Shown here: positions 34,250 through 43,805 of the stretch, piece by piece | How positions within the stretch are numbered: the stretch's first letter is position 1 | Layout: the number at the start of each line of letters is the position of its first letter | NCBI GenBank assembly: GCA_910585235.1 | Contig: CAJUCM010000001.1 | Span: 1 to 64,000, forward strand | Reading direction: 5' to 3' | Length of the DNA: 64,000 nt | Source: an uncultured Christensenella sp. | GTDB taxonomy: Bacteria; Bacillota; Clostridia; Christensenellales; Borkfalkiaceae | Made by a program: the position numbers and the translations under genes | The notes under the pieces: generated by a model | Told to the model about the DNA's origin: nothing | Database searches by the model: none | The model's input: only the letters and a program-made list of their open reading frames with translations

Positions 34250-37200
34250 ATGAAAAGAAAAACATTGTTGATCGGGTTGACAACGCTTGCGGTAACTACT
34301 TCTGTTTGCGGGTTGGTTGCCTGCGGCGGGGATAAGAAGGACGCTGCTCCTCCCGAAAACGACTATATGATCACTTACCGCAGCGATTGGCAGGGCGAAA
34401 ACGACGCCGATATGAAAATCGACGGTTCGCTCGACGAAGCGCGCTGGCAAAATAAAAATTGGTACACGACTTGCGCTCCCTACGGCGCGGTGAACGAAAG
34501 CGTTTGGTTAAAGACGACGGCGTTTACGACGAAGTACGGCTTATACATTGCGGCGGTTCTCTACGACGACAATATCGTGGGCGACGGGGAATTCAACGTC
34601 ACGCAGGGAACGTGCCTCGAATATCATTACACGTTCCGCAAGCAGGACGGCAAGCTCTATAACGCTTCTTATACCGACCGCGGCAGATTCTATTTGGACG
34701 TGTTCGGAAATTACTGCACCAAGGGCGAGAGGATGAAGCGCGGCGTTCGGGTGGACGGCGTAGTAAACAGCGGAGAAACGGTTTCCGCAACCTTCGAGGT
34801 GTTCGTGCCTTGGGAGCAGGCGGGCGTAGAGGTGAGTGAGGATTGGTATCCCGAAGAAGCGTACGTATTGCCGGGATGCCGCGTGATTGCCGAGGGACAG
34901 ACGTATTCCCTCTGTACGCTCGGAATGGTTTCGGAGCGCTGGCGCCGCGACTATCAGGCGATGTATTACGAGTTCGACGAGAACGGCTACACGAAAGCCG
35001 ATGCGGCGGACGCGGTGTTGGGCGACGCGAAGAACGGGTTTGCAAAATCCGCGGGATGGAATCTCGATAAGCTCTCCGATGGAGAAGTGAGTTTGGATAA
35101 AACCTATGAATACGACTATATTTTCTTCCGCAACGGTTTTGCGAACAACTTCGAGGCAAGCATGACGATCTACCCGGGAGATTATCTTTACGACACCGAT
35201 AACGGCATCGTATACGATACGAACGGGCTTGCCATGTATCGGGACGGAAGATCGGGCTTCTATCTTTTAACAACGACGGGTCAGGAATTTATTCCCTATC
35301 TCGAATACAATACTTTGGTTGACACGGCGGAAGACGGCGTACAAGCGCCTGCGAGATATCATCTGCGTTCGCTCGACAACTTTGTTTCCGCATGGCACGT
35401 AAGCGACGACGTGTGCGATATTCCGAATACGGAAAAGGAGGGCGCGGTCGAATTTAAGATGATCAAATACGGCGCGGATCTCTTCTATTTTGCCGACGGA
35501 ATTTATTTGGGAACGCAACGCGTTTCTTCGCTGAACGACAGCGTGTACGTCGGGCTCTATAACTGCAACCGCGCGGCAACCTATAAGGGATACGATTTTA
35601 AGGCGTACACCGACGACGAGGCGAAAGCTCGTTTGAACGAGTGCAACATCTATTCCGTAAACGTGACCGCGCAGGCGGGCGGCAAAATCGAGTGCGCACA
35701 GACTTGGGTAAAGGCGGGAGAATCCGTTACCTTTAAGGCAATCTGCGAATCGGGATATCTTGTCGATACAATTAAGCTCGGAAGCGCGGATATTACCGCA
35801 AACTGCAAGGAGAACGTAAAGCGTTATGGAAAATATTCCGTTACGGTAACCGATACCGCCGATATATCCGTGACGTTCAAGGAGCTATCCGCAGAACAGT
35901 CCTCTACGATTACGGGAATGGTATATTCCGGAACGGATACCAAGGCTACCGCAGCAACGTTGAAATTCGCATCTCTGTCGGATGCCTCCGTGGTCTATTC
36001 GGTGCGCGCGACCTCGGCAAAGGGATACAGCGTAACCCTTCCCGACGGAAAATACAGCGTTTTCGTTACCTTCGGAACGAAGGACGCCGCTACGCAGGAA
36101 GTCACCGTAAACAGCGACGGAACGCACGATATCCGCTCTACGCCGCTCAATGTGGAGGTCGGCAACATCAAAATTACCGACGAGGGTTATTACGCCACCG
36201 AATACAGCGTTACGAATAACCGTTGCTATATCGGAACGGCTGAAAGCGGAGCGCCGTTCGTTATGGAAACGACGGTCAAGGATATGAGCGACAAGACGTG
36301 GCCGTCTGTCGGCTTCATCGTCTCCGCAGGCGGAAACAATTGGATCAAATTCGTTCTCCGTCTCGCTTGCCCCGGCAACGTGACCGATTATTACGATACG
36401 TTGATCTGGCACGATGTCTATGACAATCCCGATAGCCCTTATTATGTTCGGGTCGTCAATTTTGACGATAATTCCCTGAAAACAAATCCGTTTACGGGCG
36501 TGGACGGCACGGCAAAACTTCGTTTGATTTATACGGGCAACGTCTATTATTTCTACGTCAACGATACGTTGATTTACAGTATCGGGCAGGACGAGGCGAT
36601 TCAGGCGGGCGATACCCATTCGATTGCAAATACGCTCGGCGCAGGTAAAATCAATCTCGGATTGTTTGCCGAACGGCAGATCACCTTTACGAATTGGAGC
36701 GTTTCCGATTCCTACGACGATATCTGGAACGTTCTCGGCAAAACGGTTACCGCAGAGGGATTCGATTTGGCGGTAGACGGAAAGCGGGTTGCGGACGGAA
36801 AGGTTCTTCTCGGCGACGAAGTGACGGTATCTTTGGCAGGTCAGACAAACGGAACGTTTATGGTGGACGGTAAAATGATTGCCACGCAAGCGACCGACGG
36901 CAAGTCGGTTGCGAAATTCACGGTAACGGGCAATCACACCGTAACCTATTCCGTTTCCTATGCGGTCACGGGCACGGTTACGGACGGAAATGCCGAAACG
37001 ATCGTTACGATCGCCAATGAAAAGGGAATCGTAGTTTATACGGGCAACACGGACGCAAAAGGGAATTATACGGCTTCGCTTGCGGACGGAATATATTATG
37101 TTTCCGCGCAGAGCGCGAAGAAAATCACGAACGTTGCAACGGTTACCGTAAACGGAAGAGAAACTACGGTAGAAACCATCAACTTCACGCTTCCTGTTTT

Positions 37201-39424
37201 GCGTGCGGAGACGGGAAACTTTGCCCTCGATTATAAAACGGGTAATTATAAAACCGAGCACGGCGATACCAATAACCGCGCATATTTTACCGAAATAGCG
37301 AGCGGTTCACCGTTCGTTCTCGAAACAACGATGAAAAATATTGGTGTAACGGAAAACCCTTCCGCGGGCGTTATTCTGAACAAGGGCGGAAATCATTGGG
37401 TGAGATTTGTAATTCGCAGTCTTGGAGGAGGAAATTACGACGTCGTCATTTGGCGCGATTTGTGGGATACGTCCGACTATTTCGGAAAGGTGATCGCTTT
37501 GTCTTCCAATCCGTTTACGGGTGCGGACGGCACGGCGAAGATGCAACTTGTTCACAATTGCGGAAGATATTTTGTTTATGTAAACGACAATCTTGTTGCA
37601 GAAGTTTCGGAAAACGATAGCTTCGATAACGGCAATACGATTGCGGGCGCGCTCGGCGACGGGGAAACGCTTTCGCTCGGAGTGTTTGCCGAACGCGACG
37701 TTACGTTTACCGATTGGAGCTATGGGGTCGGCAGAGAGTTTGTAAAAGACTATCTCGGCAAAACGCTTACCGTTGCGGAAGGCATGGAAATTCGGGTGAA
37801 CGGCGAGGCGGCAACGGTCACGGACGGACAGGTAAAGGTTTTACTCGGAGATAAAATTACCGCGTCTGTCTCCCCGTCTTCGTTCAGCATTTTACTTGAC
37901 GGAACCGGCTATGAGGTGAGACAGGAGAACGGCAAAGCGGTAGCCGAATTTACGGTAACAAAGGATCATTCCGTAAGCTATTCGGTTGCCTATGCGGTAA
38001 GCGGGACGGTGACGAACGGCGACGCCGAAACGACCGTCACGATTGTCGGCGAAAACGGGGCGGTTGCCTACACGGGTAAAGTGGATGGAAACGGAAGCTA
38101 TTCGGTAAATCTTCCGAACGGAACATATTATGTTTCCGCGAAGAGCGCGACGCAGATGACGAACGTTGTAGCGGTTACCGTGAACGGCGGAGCGGCAATG
38201 GTGAATGCGGTCAAGTTCGAAAAACCGCTTGTTACGGAATGGATTCCGAATTTCGAGCAGTATCACATCGACTATAAGACGGGCGCCTATAAAACGGCGG
38301 AAGAAAAGCAATACCATGGCGGCTTTTTTGCGAAAGAGGCGGCTGAGGCGTACGTTCTTTCCGCTACGGTAAAAGATATGACCGATACTGCGAACTGGTC
38401 TTGTGTGGGATTTATGGTCGGAACACAGGAGAACTGGTTGCGGTTTACCGTTCAATACGACAAGGACAACGGCGCGTATCGTTTCGTATTGTGGCGTTCC
38501 TACGATACCCCGATCGTCGGAAATAACGTGGTGACTTTGTTTGCAAGCGAAAGCGTGAATATAAAACTCGAATATGCAGGCGGTGCTTACAGCTTCTACG
38601 TTAATGAAGGGCTCGTCTATACAACAAGCACCGAATCTGTCGGGGCGAGAACTCGCGTAGGTTTGTATAACGAATATCGGGTCACATTCGCTGATTGGAA
38701 TTATGCGGAGTTACCCGTCTATTCGGTAAGCGGAACGGTGACGGATCGCAATGCCGATTTGGTTACTCTTTACGACGACAGAGGCGTTATTTATACATGT
38801 CATGCAGGAACGGACGGCGGCTTTTCGATCAGCCTTCCCAATGGAACGTATCATATTCTCACGCAAGACGGCGTGAAGGACTTAAAGGTGGACGGAACGG
38901 GTTATGCGGTCGGAGAGATTGCGTATGCAAGACCGATTATCAACGAATGGATAACGGACAGTCGCTACACGCTCGATGCGACGGGAAGCTATGTTTTTGA
39001 AAATACGGCATTGAACGGCGGTTGGTTTGTCGGGGTTGCGAATCGTTCCGCTTATGTTTTGGAGGCAACGGTTACAGGTATGCCGACTCCGACCGACAGG
39101 TATCCCATGGCAGGGTTTATGGTGGGAACCGGTGACGATGCGTTGCGGTTTACCGTTCAATACAACAAGGATAACAGCACGTATCGCTACGTGGTTTGGA
39201 ATCAAGTTCAAGGAGTTGTCTCAGCGGGTGGTTCAATGGCGAGCAATCCGTTTGAAAGCGGAAGCATGAACATAAAGCTTGTGCATGACGCCGAAGGATA
39301 TAAGTTTTACGTAAACGGAGAACTTGCCTATTCCACCGAAAAATCGTTTGGCGAAGACACCCGCGTTGGCTTGATTAACGAAGCGCAGATTACTTTCAAG
39401 GATTGGAAGTATTCGGCAGAGTAA
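34250..39424 (+). CDS. Giant modular carbohydrate-binding lipoprotein
   Basis: A 1724-residue lipoprotein (lipobox LVAC, Cys25). An N-terminal region (about 36-245) resembles a CBM9-like sugar-binding domain (MKIDGSLDEARWQ is typical). A first LamG-like beta-sandwich lies near 282-450, then a short repeat domain (about 468-545). After that two module types alternate: Ig/CarboxypepD-like repeats (about 553-630, 903-980, 1247-1323, 1490-1560, each with SGTVTDGNAE-like starts) and LamG-like repeats (about 637-817, 990-1158, 1334-1485, 1568-1724, each ending in FTDW or similar). No catalytic motif is seen. It likely holds polysaccharide at the cell surface for the neighbouring GH43 and importer, a Gram-positive counterpart of glycan-binding proteins in Bacteroides loci. 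Confidence 0.8.
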   Translation: MKRKTLLIGLTTLAVTTSVCGLVACGGDKKDAAPPENDYMITYRSDWQGENDADMKIDGSLDEARWQNKNWYTTCAPYGAVNESVWLKTTAFTTKYGLYIAAVLYDDNIVGDGEFNVTQGTCLEYHYTFRKQDGKLYNASYTDRGRFYLDVFGNYCTKGERMKRGVRVDGVVNSGETVSATFEVFVPWEQAGVEVSEDWYPEEAYVLPGCRVIAEGQTYSLCTLGMVSERWRRDYQAMYYEFDENGYTKADAADAVLGDAKNGFAKSAGWNLDKLSDGEVSLDKTYEYDYIFFRNGFANNFEASMTIYPGDYLYDTDNGIVYDTNGLAMYRDGRSGFYLLTTTGQEFIPYLEYNTLVDTAEDGVQAPARYHLRSLDNFVSAWHVSDDVCDIPNTEKEGAVEFKMIKYGADLFYFADGIYLGTQRVSSLNDSVYVGLYNCNRAATYKGYDFKAYTDDEAKARLNECNIYSVNVTAQAGGKIECAQTWVKAGESVTFKAICESGYLVDTIKLGSADITANCKENVKRYGKYSVTVTDTADISVTFKELSAEQSSTITGMVYSGTDTKATAATLKFASLSDASVVYSVRATSAKGYSVTLPDGKYSVFVTFGTKDAATQEVTVNSDGTHDIRSTPLNVEVGNIKITDEGYYATEYSVTNNRCYIGTAESGAPFVMETTVKDMSDKTWPSVGFIVSAGGNNWIKFVLRLACPGNVTDYYDTLIWHDVYDNPDSPYYVRVVNFDDNSLKTNPFTGVDGTAKLRLIYTGNVYYFYVNDTLIYSIGQDEAIQAGDTHSIANTLGAGKINLGLFAERQITFTNWSVSDSYDDIWNVLGKTVTAEGFDLAVDGKRVADGKVLLGDEVTVSLAGQTNGTFMVDGKMIATQATDGKSVAKFTVTGNHTVTYSVSYAVTGTVTDGNAETIVTIANEKGIVVYTGNTDAKGNYTASLADGIYYVSAQSAKKITNVATVTVNGRETTVETINFTLPVLRAETGNFALDYKTGNYKTEHGDTNNRAYFTEIASGSPFVLETTMKNIGVTENPSAGVILNKGGNHWVRFVIRSLGGGNYDVVIWRDLWDTSDYFGKVIALSSNPFTGADGTAKMQLVHNCGRYFVYVNDNLVAEVSENDSFDNGNTIAGALGDGETLSLGVFAERDVTFTDWSYGVGREFVKDYLGKTLTVAEGMEIRVNGEAATVTDGQVKVLLGDKITASVSPSSFSILLDGTGYEVRQENGKAVAEFTVTKDHSVSYSVAYAVSGTVTNGDAETTVTIVGENGAVAYTGKVDGNGSYSVNLPNGTYYVSAKSATQMTNVVAVTVNGGAAMVNAVKFEKPLVTEWIPNFEQYHIDYKTGAYKTAEEKQYHGGFFAKEAAEAYVLSATVKDMTDTANWSCVGFMVGTQENWLRFTVQYDKDNGAYRFVLWRSYDTPIVGNNVVTLFASESVNIKLEYAGGAYSFYVNEGLVYTTSTESVGARTRVGLYNEYRVTFADWNYAELPVYSVSGTVTDRNADLVTLYDDRGVIYTCHAGTDGGFSISLPNGTYHILTQDGVKDLKVDGTGYAVGEIAYARPIINEWITDSRYTLDATGSYVFENTALNGGWFVGVANRSAYVLEATVTGMPTPTDRYPMAGFMVGTGDDALRFTVQYNKDNSTYRYVVWNQVQGVVSAGGSMASNPFESGSMNIKLVHDAEGYKFYVNGELAYSTEKSFGEDTRVGLINEAQITFKDWKYSAE

Positions 39425-39449
39425 CGTAAGTTACGATAACGGAACTATG

Positions 39450-39480
39450 GCGCCTTTTCGCTTGAAAAGCGGAAAGGCGC
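39450..39480 (+). terminator. Hairpin after the giant lipoprotein gene
   Basis: GCGCCTTT-TCGCTT pairs with AAGCGG-AAAGGCGC, followed by TTATGTT. The weak T tract suggests partial termination between the surface genes and the cytoplasmic GH36-rha genes. Confidence 0.55.
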
Positions 39481-39498
39481 TTATGTTCGGAATCTGAA

Positions 39499-41682
39499 AT
39501 GGGTAATATGATAACAGAAAACGGAAAAACATTTTATTTGCGCGGAAAAAATTATGCTTACGTCATGTGCGTCGGGAAAGCAGAATACCTGCAACACTTA
39601 TATTACGGCGCAGCAATCCGTGAATCCGACGCCGTTTATCTTGCGGAAAAAGTGGGGTCGGCGCAGGATGCGCTGTGCGCGGACGGCGGTCGGGACGTAT
39701 GCACGAACGAGCTGTGGAGCGAATATCCCTCATACGGGCGCGGAGATTATCACGAGCCGTGCGTGCTGATCCGTCGTGGCGACGGCGCGGTAATGAGCCG
39801 TTTCCGTTATTTATCGTACAAAATTGAAAAGGGCGCGCCGAACGTGGAAGGACTTCCGCATGCGAGAGCGGGCGACGAAACGTTGACGGTTGCGCTGAAA
39901 GACGATTTTTCCGCGACGGAAATTTATCTGCATTATATTGTGCGCGAATCCTCCGATGTATTGGTGCGCTATGCGGAAATCAGGAATACGGGTCGGGAAG
40001 CCGTGAGCCTTTGCAGGGCGTTTTCCTTTGCGCTTGATCTGCCCGATCATAAGTTTTCGCTGTTGCGTCTGCACGGAAATCCGACGGCGGAACGCACGCC
40101 CGAACTGTCTCCGCTCGGGCACGGCGTTACAAAGTTGCAGAGTTTGCGCGGCGCGTCGAGCCATCAGACAAATCCGTTTGCGGCATTGCTCGGGGAGAGC
40201 GTTTCCGAAATGGCGGGGGAGTGCTACGGCGTACAGCTTTTATACAGCGGGTCGTGGAGTATTACGGCGGAGGTTAGCAATAATGATACGCTACGTTTGC
40301 AGGGAGGAATCAACGATACTGCGTTTAATTGGAAACTCAATGCGGGCGAAACGTTTGTAACGCCGCAGGTCGCTCTGAGTTATTCTTCCGAAGGTTTGGG
40401 CGGATTGTCGCGCGGATATGCCGATTTTTTGCGCGAGTGCGTAATCGATCCCAAACGGGTCTTAGTCGAACGCCCCGTTCTCGTGAATAATTGGGAGGCA
40501 ACCTATTTCGATTTTTCCTATGAAAAGTTATTTCCCATCATCGACGAGGCGGCGAATTTGGGGATAGATACCTTTGTGCTTGACGATGGTTGGTTCGGGA
40601 AGCGGAATTGGGACGATTCGAGCTTGGGCGATTGGTTTTTGAATACGGAAAAACTTCCGCAGGGACTTACGCCGCTCATCGAACGTTGCAAAAAGAACGA
40701 GCTGAAATTCGGTCTTTGGTTCGAACCGGAGATGATTTCGGAAAACAGCGAGCTATACCGCGCGCATCCCGATTGGGCGATCGGAAAATCGGGGCAATTG
40801 TCGATCAGGGGACGTCATCAGTTGACGCTGGATTTTACGCGGAAAGAGGTCGTGGATTACGTGTTCGAGGCAATGCGTAACATTCTCGGCGAAAACGAAA
40901 TCTCCTACGTAAAATGGGATATGAATCGCAGCATGAGCGAGTTCTATTCCAATGATTTGCCTGCCGAGCGGCAAGGCGAATTTACGCACCGATATATTTT
41001 GGGCGTGTACGACTTGGCGGAGCGGTTGACGACTGCCTTTCCCGACGTGTTTTTTGAAGGCTGCGCAAGCGGAGGGGGACGGTTCGACGCGGGAATGCTC
41101 TATTACTTTCCGCAAATTTGGACGAGCGACAACACCGACGCTTACGACCGCGCCCGCATTCAGTGGGGCACGTCGTACTGTTATCCCGTTAGCGCCATGA
41201 GCTGTCATGTTTCGGCGTGCCCCAATCATCAGACGGGGCGAACGATCCCGTTTTCCACGCGCGGAGCGATAGCGTCGCTCGGAGCTACGGGATACGAATT
41301 GGATTTATCGAAATTGTCGGACGAAGAGAAACATGCCGTAAAGGAACAGATTATTTCCTATAAAAAAATACAATCGTTGATTCTGAATGGTGACTTGTTC
41401 CGGTTGAGCAATCCGTTTGAAACGGACTTATTTTGCGAAATGCTCGTTTCCAAAGATAAATCGCAAGCCTACGTTGTGTGCGAACGACTTCGCGCCCAAC
41501 CGAACGGGTATAAAAAGGATTGTTTTGTGCGGTTGTTCGGGCTTGACGAACAGAAACTGTATAGGATAGAAGAATCCGGCATTACGGCAAGCGGAAGCGT
41601 TCTCGTGCATTTCGGCGTGCCTGTGCCGCACTTGTACGAATATGAAAGTTTTTGTTGGCACATTCGTGAGATGACAACATGA
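39499..41682 (+). CDS. galA: Alpha-galactosidase (GH36)
   Basis: A 727-residue enzyme with an N-terminal beta-supersandwich, a TIM-barrel core and a C-terminal beta domain. The nucleophile is in YVKWDMNRSMSE (Asp about 474), and the acid/base is in WTSDNTDAYDR (about 543). The preceding FEGCASGGGRFD and LDDGWFGKRN motifs are family hallmarks. It has no signal peptide and should cleave alpha-galactosyl residues in the cytoplasm. There is no clear Shine-Dalgarno before the ATG at 39499; a second in-frame ATG lies 9 bases on. It overlaps the next gene by four bases. Confidence 0.93.
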   Translation: MGNMITENGKTFYLRGKNYAYVMCVGKAEYLQHLYYGAAIRESDAVYLAEKVGSAQDALCADGGRDVCTNELWSEYPSYGRGDYHEPCVLIRRGDGAVMSRFRYLSYKIEKGAPNVEGLPHARAGDETLTVALKDDFSATEIYLHYIVRESSDVLVRYAEIRNTGREAVSLCRAFSFALDLPDHKFSLLRLHGNPTAERTPELSPLGHGVTKLQSLRGASSHQTNPFAALLGESVSEMAGECYGVQLLYSGSWSITAEVSNNDTLRLQGGINDTAFNWKLNAGETFVTPQVALSYSSEGLGGLSRGYADFLRECVIDPKRVLVERPVLVNNWEATYFDFSYEKLFPIIDEAANLGIDTFVLDDGWFGKRNWDDSSLGDWFLNTEKLPQGLTPLIERCKKNELKFGLWFEPEMISENSELYRAHPDWAIGKSGQLSIRGRHQLTLDFTRKEVVDYVFEAMRNILGENEISYVKWDMNRSMSEFYSNDLPAERQGEFTHRYILGVYDLAERLTTAFPDVFFEGCASGGGRFDAGMLYYFPQIWTSDNTDAYDRARIQWGTSYCYPVSAMSCHVSACPNHQTGRTIPFSTRGAIASLGATGYELDLSKLSDEEKHAVKEQIISYKKIQSLILNGDLFRLSNPFETDLFCEMLVSKDKSQAYVVCERLRAQPNGYKKDCFVRLFGLDEQKLYRIEESGITASGSVLVHFGVPVPHLYEYESFCWHIREMTT

Positions 41683-42509
41683 AAAGGGAAGAGATTCATA
41701 TCCGCGATCCGTTCGTATTCATAGAGAACGGAACATATTATCTGCTCGGCACGACGACGGAAGAGCCGTGGGGGCAAGGAAGCGATTTTACGCTCTATTC
41801 GTCCGTCGATTTGGAAAATTTTGAGAAAAAGCGGTCACTTATTACTGACGGAAGTCTCGATTCTTATACTAACCTTTGGGCGCCCGAACTGCATAAATAC
41901 AAGAGTAAATATTATCTCCTTGTATCGGCGTTCCGCAAGGACGTAGGCAGAGGGTGTTTGATTTTCGTTTCCGATTCGCTTGACGGCGAATTCAGAGCGC
42001 TTACGGGAGAATATATCACTCCCAAGGGTTGGGGCTGTCTGGACGCGACCTTGTTTTGTTATGAAAACAAGCCGTATCTATGTTTTTCCAACGAATGGAT
42101 GACGCCTATTTCCCGCGACGGCGACGGAAGCTTGTTTATCGCCGAATTGAAGGACGATTTGACGGGACTTATCGGAGAACCGAAAAAAATCATCAGCGGA
42201 AAGGAAAGCGGTATTGCAATCGAAATCGGGGACGAGAAAGGAAGAGGATACGTTGCGGAAGGACCGTGGCTATACGAAGAAAACGAAAAAATCGTTTTAT
42301 TATGGTCTACGATTTCGAAGAGCGGCTATACAGTTGTAAAAAGCGTGAGCGGTAGCGGAATCTTCGGCGAATACAAATATGAAAAAATCATATTCGATAA
42401 CGACGGCGGACACTGTATGAGCTTTTTAGGGTCAGACGCAAAACGGCGGATCGTTCTTCATCAACCGAATATTTCCCCGAATGAAAGAATGAAAGTATTT
42501 ATGATTTAA
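41679..42509 (+). CDS. Small intracellular GH43-like hydrolase
   Basis: A 276-residue five-bladed propeller enzyme without signal peptide. The GH43-type acids are Asp10 (IRDPFVF), Asp122 (CLDATLF) and Glu194 (VAEGPWLY), with WAPE at 67-70. It is short, with only the catalytic propeller. Its ATG overlaps the alpha-galactosidase stop, so the two are coupled. Likely role: removing arabinose or a related sugar from imported oligosaccharides; substrate not determinable from sequence. Confidence 0.8.
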   Translation: MKREEIHIRDPFVFIENGTYYLLGTTTEEPWGQGSDFTLYSSVDLENFEKKRSLITDGSLDSYTNLWAPELHKYKSKYYLLVSAFRKDVGRGCLIFVSDSLDGEFRALTGEYITPKGWGCLDATLFCYENKPYLCFSNEWMTPISRDGDGSLFIAELKDDLTGLIGEPKKIISGKESGIAIEIGDEKGRGYVAEGPWLYEENEKIVLLWSTISKSGYTVVKSVSGSGIFGEYKYEKIIFDNDGGHCMSFLGSDAKRRIVLHQPNISPNERMKVFMI

Positions 42510-42512
42510 GAT

Positions 42513-43805
42513 ATGAAAAAATATTATATAGCGATAGATATCGGGGCGTCGAGCGGGCGGCATATCGTCGGGTGGCGCGAAAATGATGAGATAAAGACAG
42601 ACGAAGTATACCGTTTTCATAACGGCGTGAAGGAAGAGAACGGGCATTTGGTCTGGGATATTTCCGCATTGTTGGAGAGCGTGAAAGCGGGCATAGACGA
42701 AGCCTTGAAAAAGTACCCGAAGATCGAAAGTCTTTCTATCGACACATGGGGCTGTGACTACGTTCATCTAAAAGGTCAGAAAGAGGTTTTGCCCGTGTAC
42801 GCCTACCGTGATAGTCGCACAGCGGAGGCAATCGAACGGGTGCATGAGCTGATCCCGTTTGAAGAGCTATATGCGCGGACGGGGATACAGTTTCAGCCGT
42901 TCAATACAATTTATCAGCTGTACGCCGATTTACTCTGCGGACGATTAGCGGGTGTTACGGACTTTTTGATGATTCCCGAATATCTCATGTACAAGCTCAC
43001 GGGCGTGAAAGTAAAAGAATACACCAACGCCACCACTACGGGACTTATTAACGCCGATACCAAACAATACGATACATATATCACGAGCAAACTCTGCTTG
43101 CCTGAAAGTCTGTTTCCCGCGCTCAAACAACCGCAGACGGTTGTGGGCAAATACAAGGGAATCAAAGTGGTTCTGTGCGCCACGCACGATACGGCAAGCG
43201 CAATCGAGGGAATCCCCATGTCTGAAGAAAATTCCCCCTATATCTCTTCGGGAACGTGGTCGCTTCTCGGCATTAAAGCCCCCGCGGCAAATACTGCGGG
43301 GGAAAGCCGCAAAGGGAATTGGAGCAACGAGGGCGGCGTGGGGTATATTCGCTATCAGAAGAACATTATGGGAATGTGGGTCGTCAACCGTCTGAAAGAC
43401 GAGCTGTGTCCTGAAAAACCCTTCAAAGAGATAGACGAAGAAGCGGCGGCAAGTACCTTTTACGATTATCTGGACGTAAACGATAGTTTGTTTCTTTCGC
43501 CCAAGAGTATGAAAGAAGCGTTTGACAAATGGTTCGAGCGAGAAGAGAAAAAGCCCGTTACGATCGGCGACTACTTCCGTTGCGCCTATCAAAGCCTTGC
43601 AATCAGCTACATGAACGCCTTGCAGGAGTTGGAACGCAATACGGGAAAAACGTATCAAAAGCTCTATATCGTGGGCGGAGGAGCGAAGAACAAGCTCTTG
43701 AATAAGTTGACCGCAGAGGCGACGAAAAAAGAAGTGATTGCGTTGCCGATCGAGGCAACGGCACTTGGAAACTTGGCGATACAAATAAGGAGTAACAAAG
43801 TATGA
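42513..43805 (+). CDS. rhaB: Rhamnulokinase
   Basis: A 430-residue FGGY-family sugar kinase phosphorylating L-rhamnulose to L-rhamnulose 1-phosphate. Visible features are the N-terminal phosphate loop AIDIGASSGRHIVG, IDTWGCDYVHL, the GIQFQPFNTIYQLYA segment typical of rhamnulokinases, and the C-terminal YIVGGGAKNKLLNKLTAEAT adenosine-binding motif. It lies between the GH43 gene and rhaA, overlapping rhaA by four bases. Confidence 0.94.
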   Translation: MKKYYIAIDIGASSGRHIVGWRENDEIKTDEVYRFHNGVKEENGHLVWDISALLESVKAGIDEALKKYPKIESLSIDTWGCDYVHLKGQKEVLPVYAYRDSRTAEAIERVHELIPFEELYARTGIQFQPFNTIYQLYADLLCGRLAGVTDFLMIPEYLMYKLTGVKVKEYTNATTTGLINADTKQYDTYITSKLCLPESLFPALKQPQTVVGKYKGIKVVLCATHDTASAIEGIPMSEENSPYISSGTWSLLGIKAPAANTAGESRKGNWSNEGGVGYIRYQKNIMGMWVVNRLKDELCPEKPFKEIDEEAAASTFYDYLDVNDSLFLSPKSMKEAFDKWFEREEKKPVTIGDYFRCAYQSLAISYMNALQELERNTGKTYQKLYIVGGGAKNKLLNKLTAEATKKEVIALPIEATALGNLAIQIRSNKV

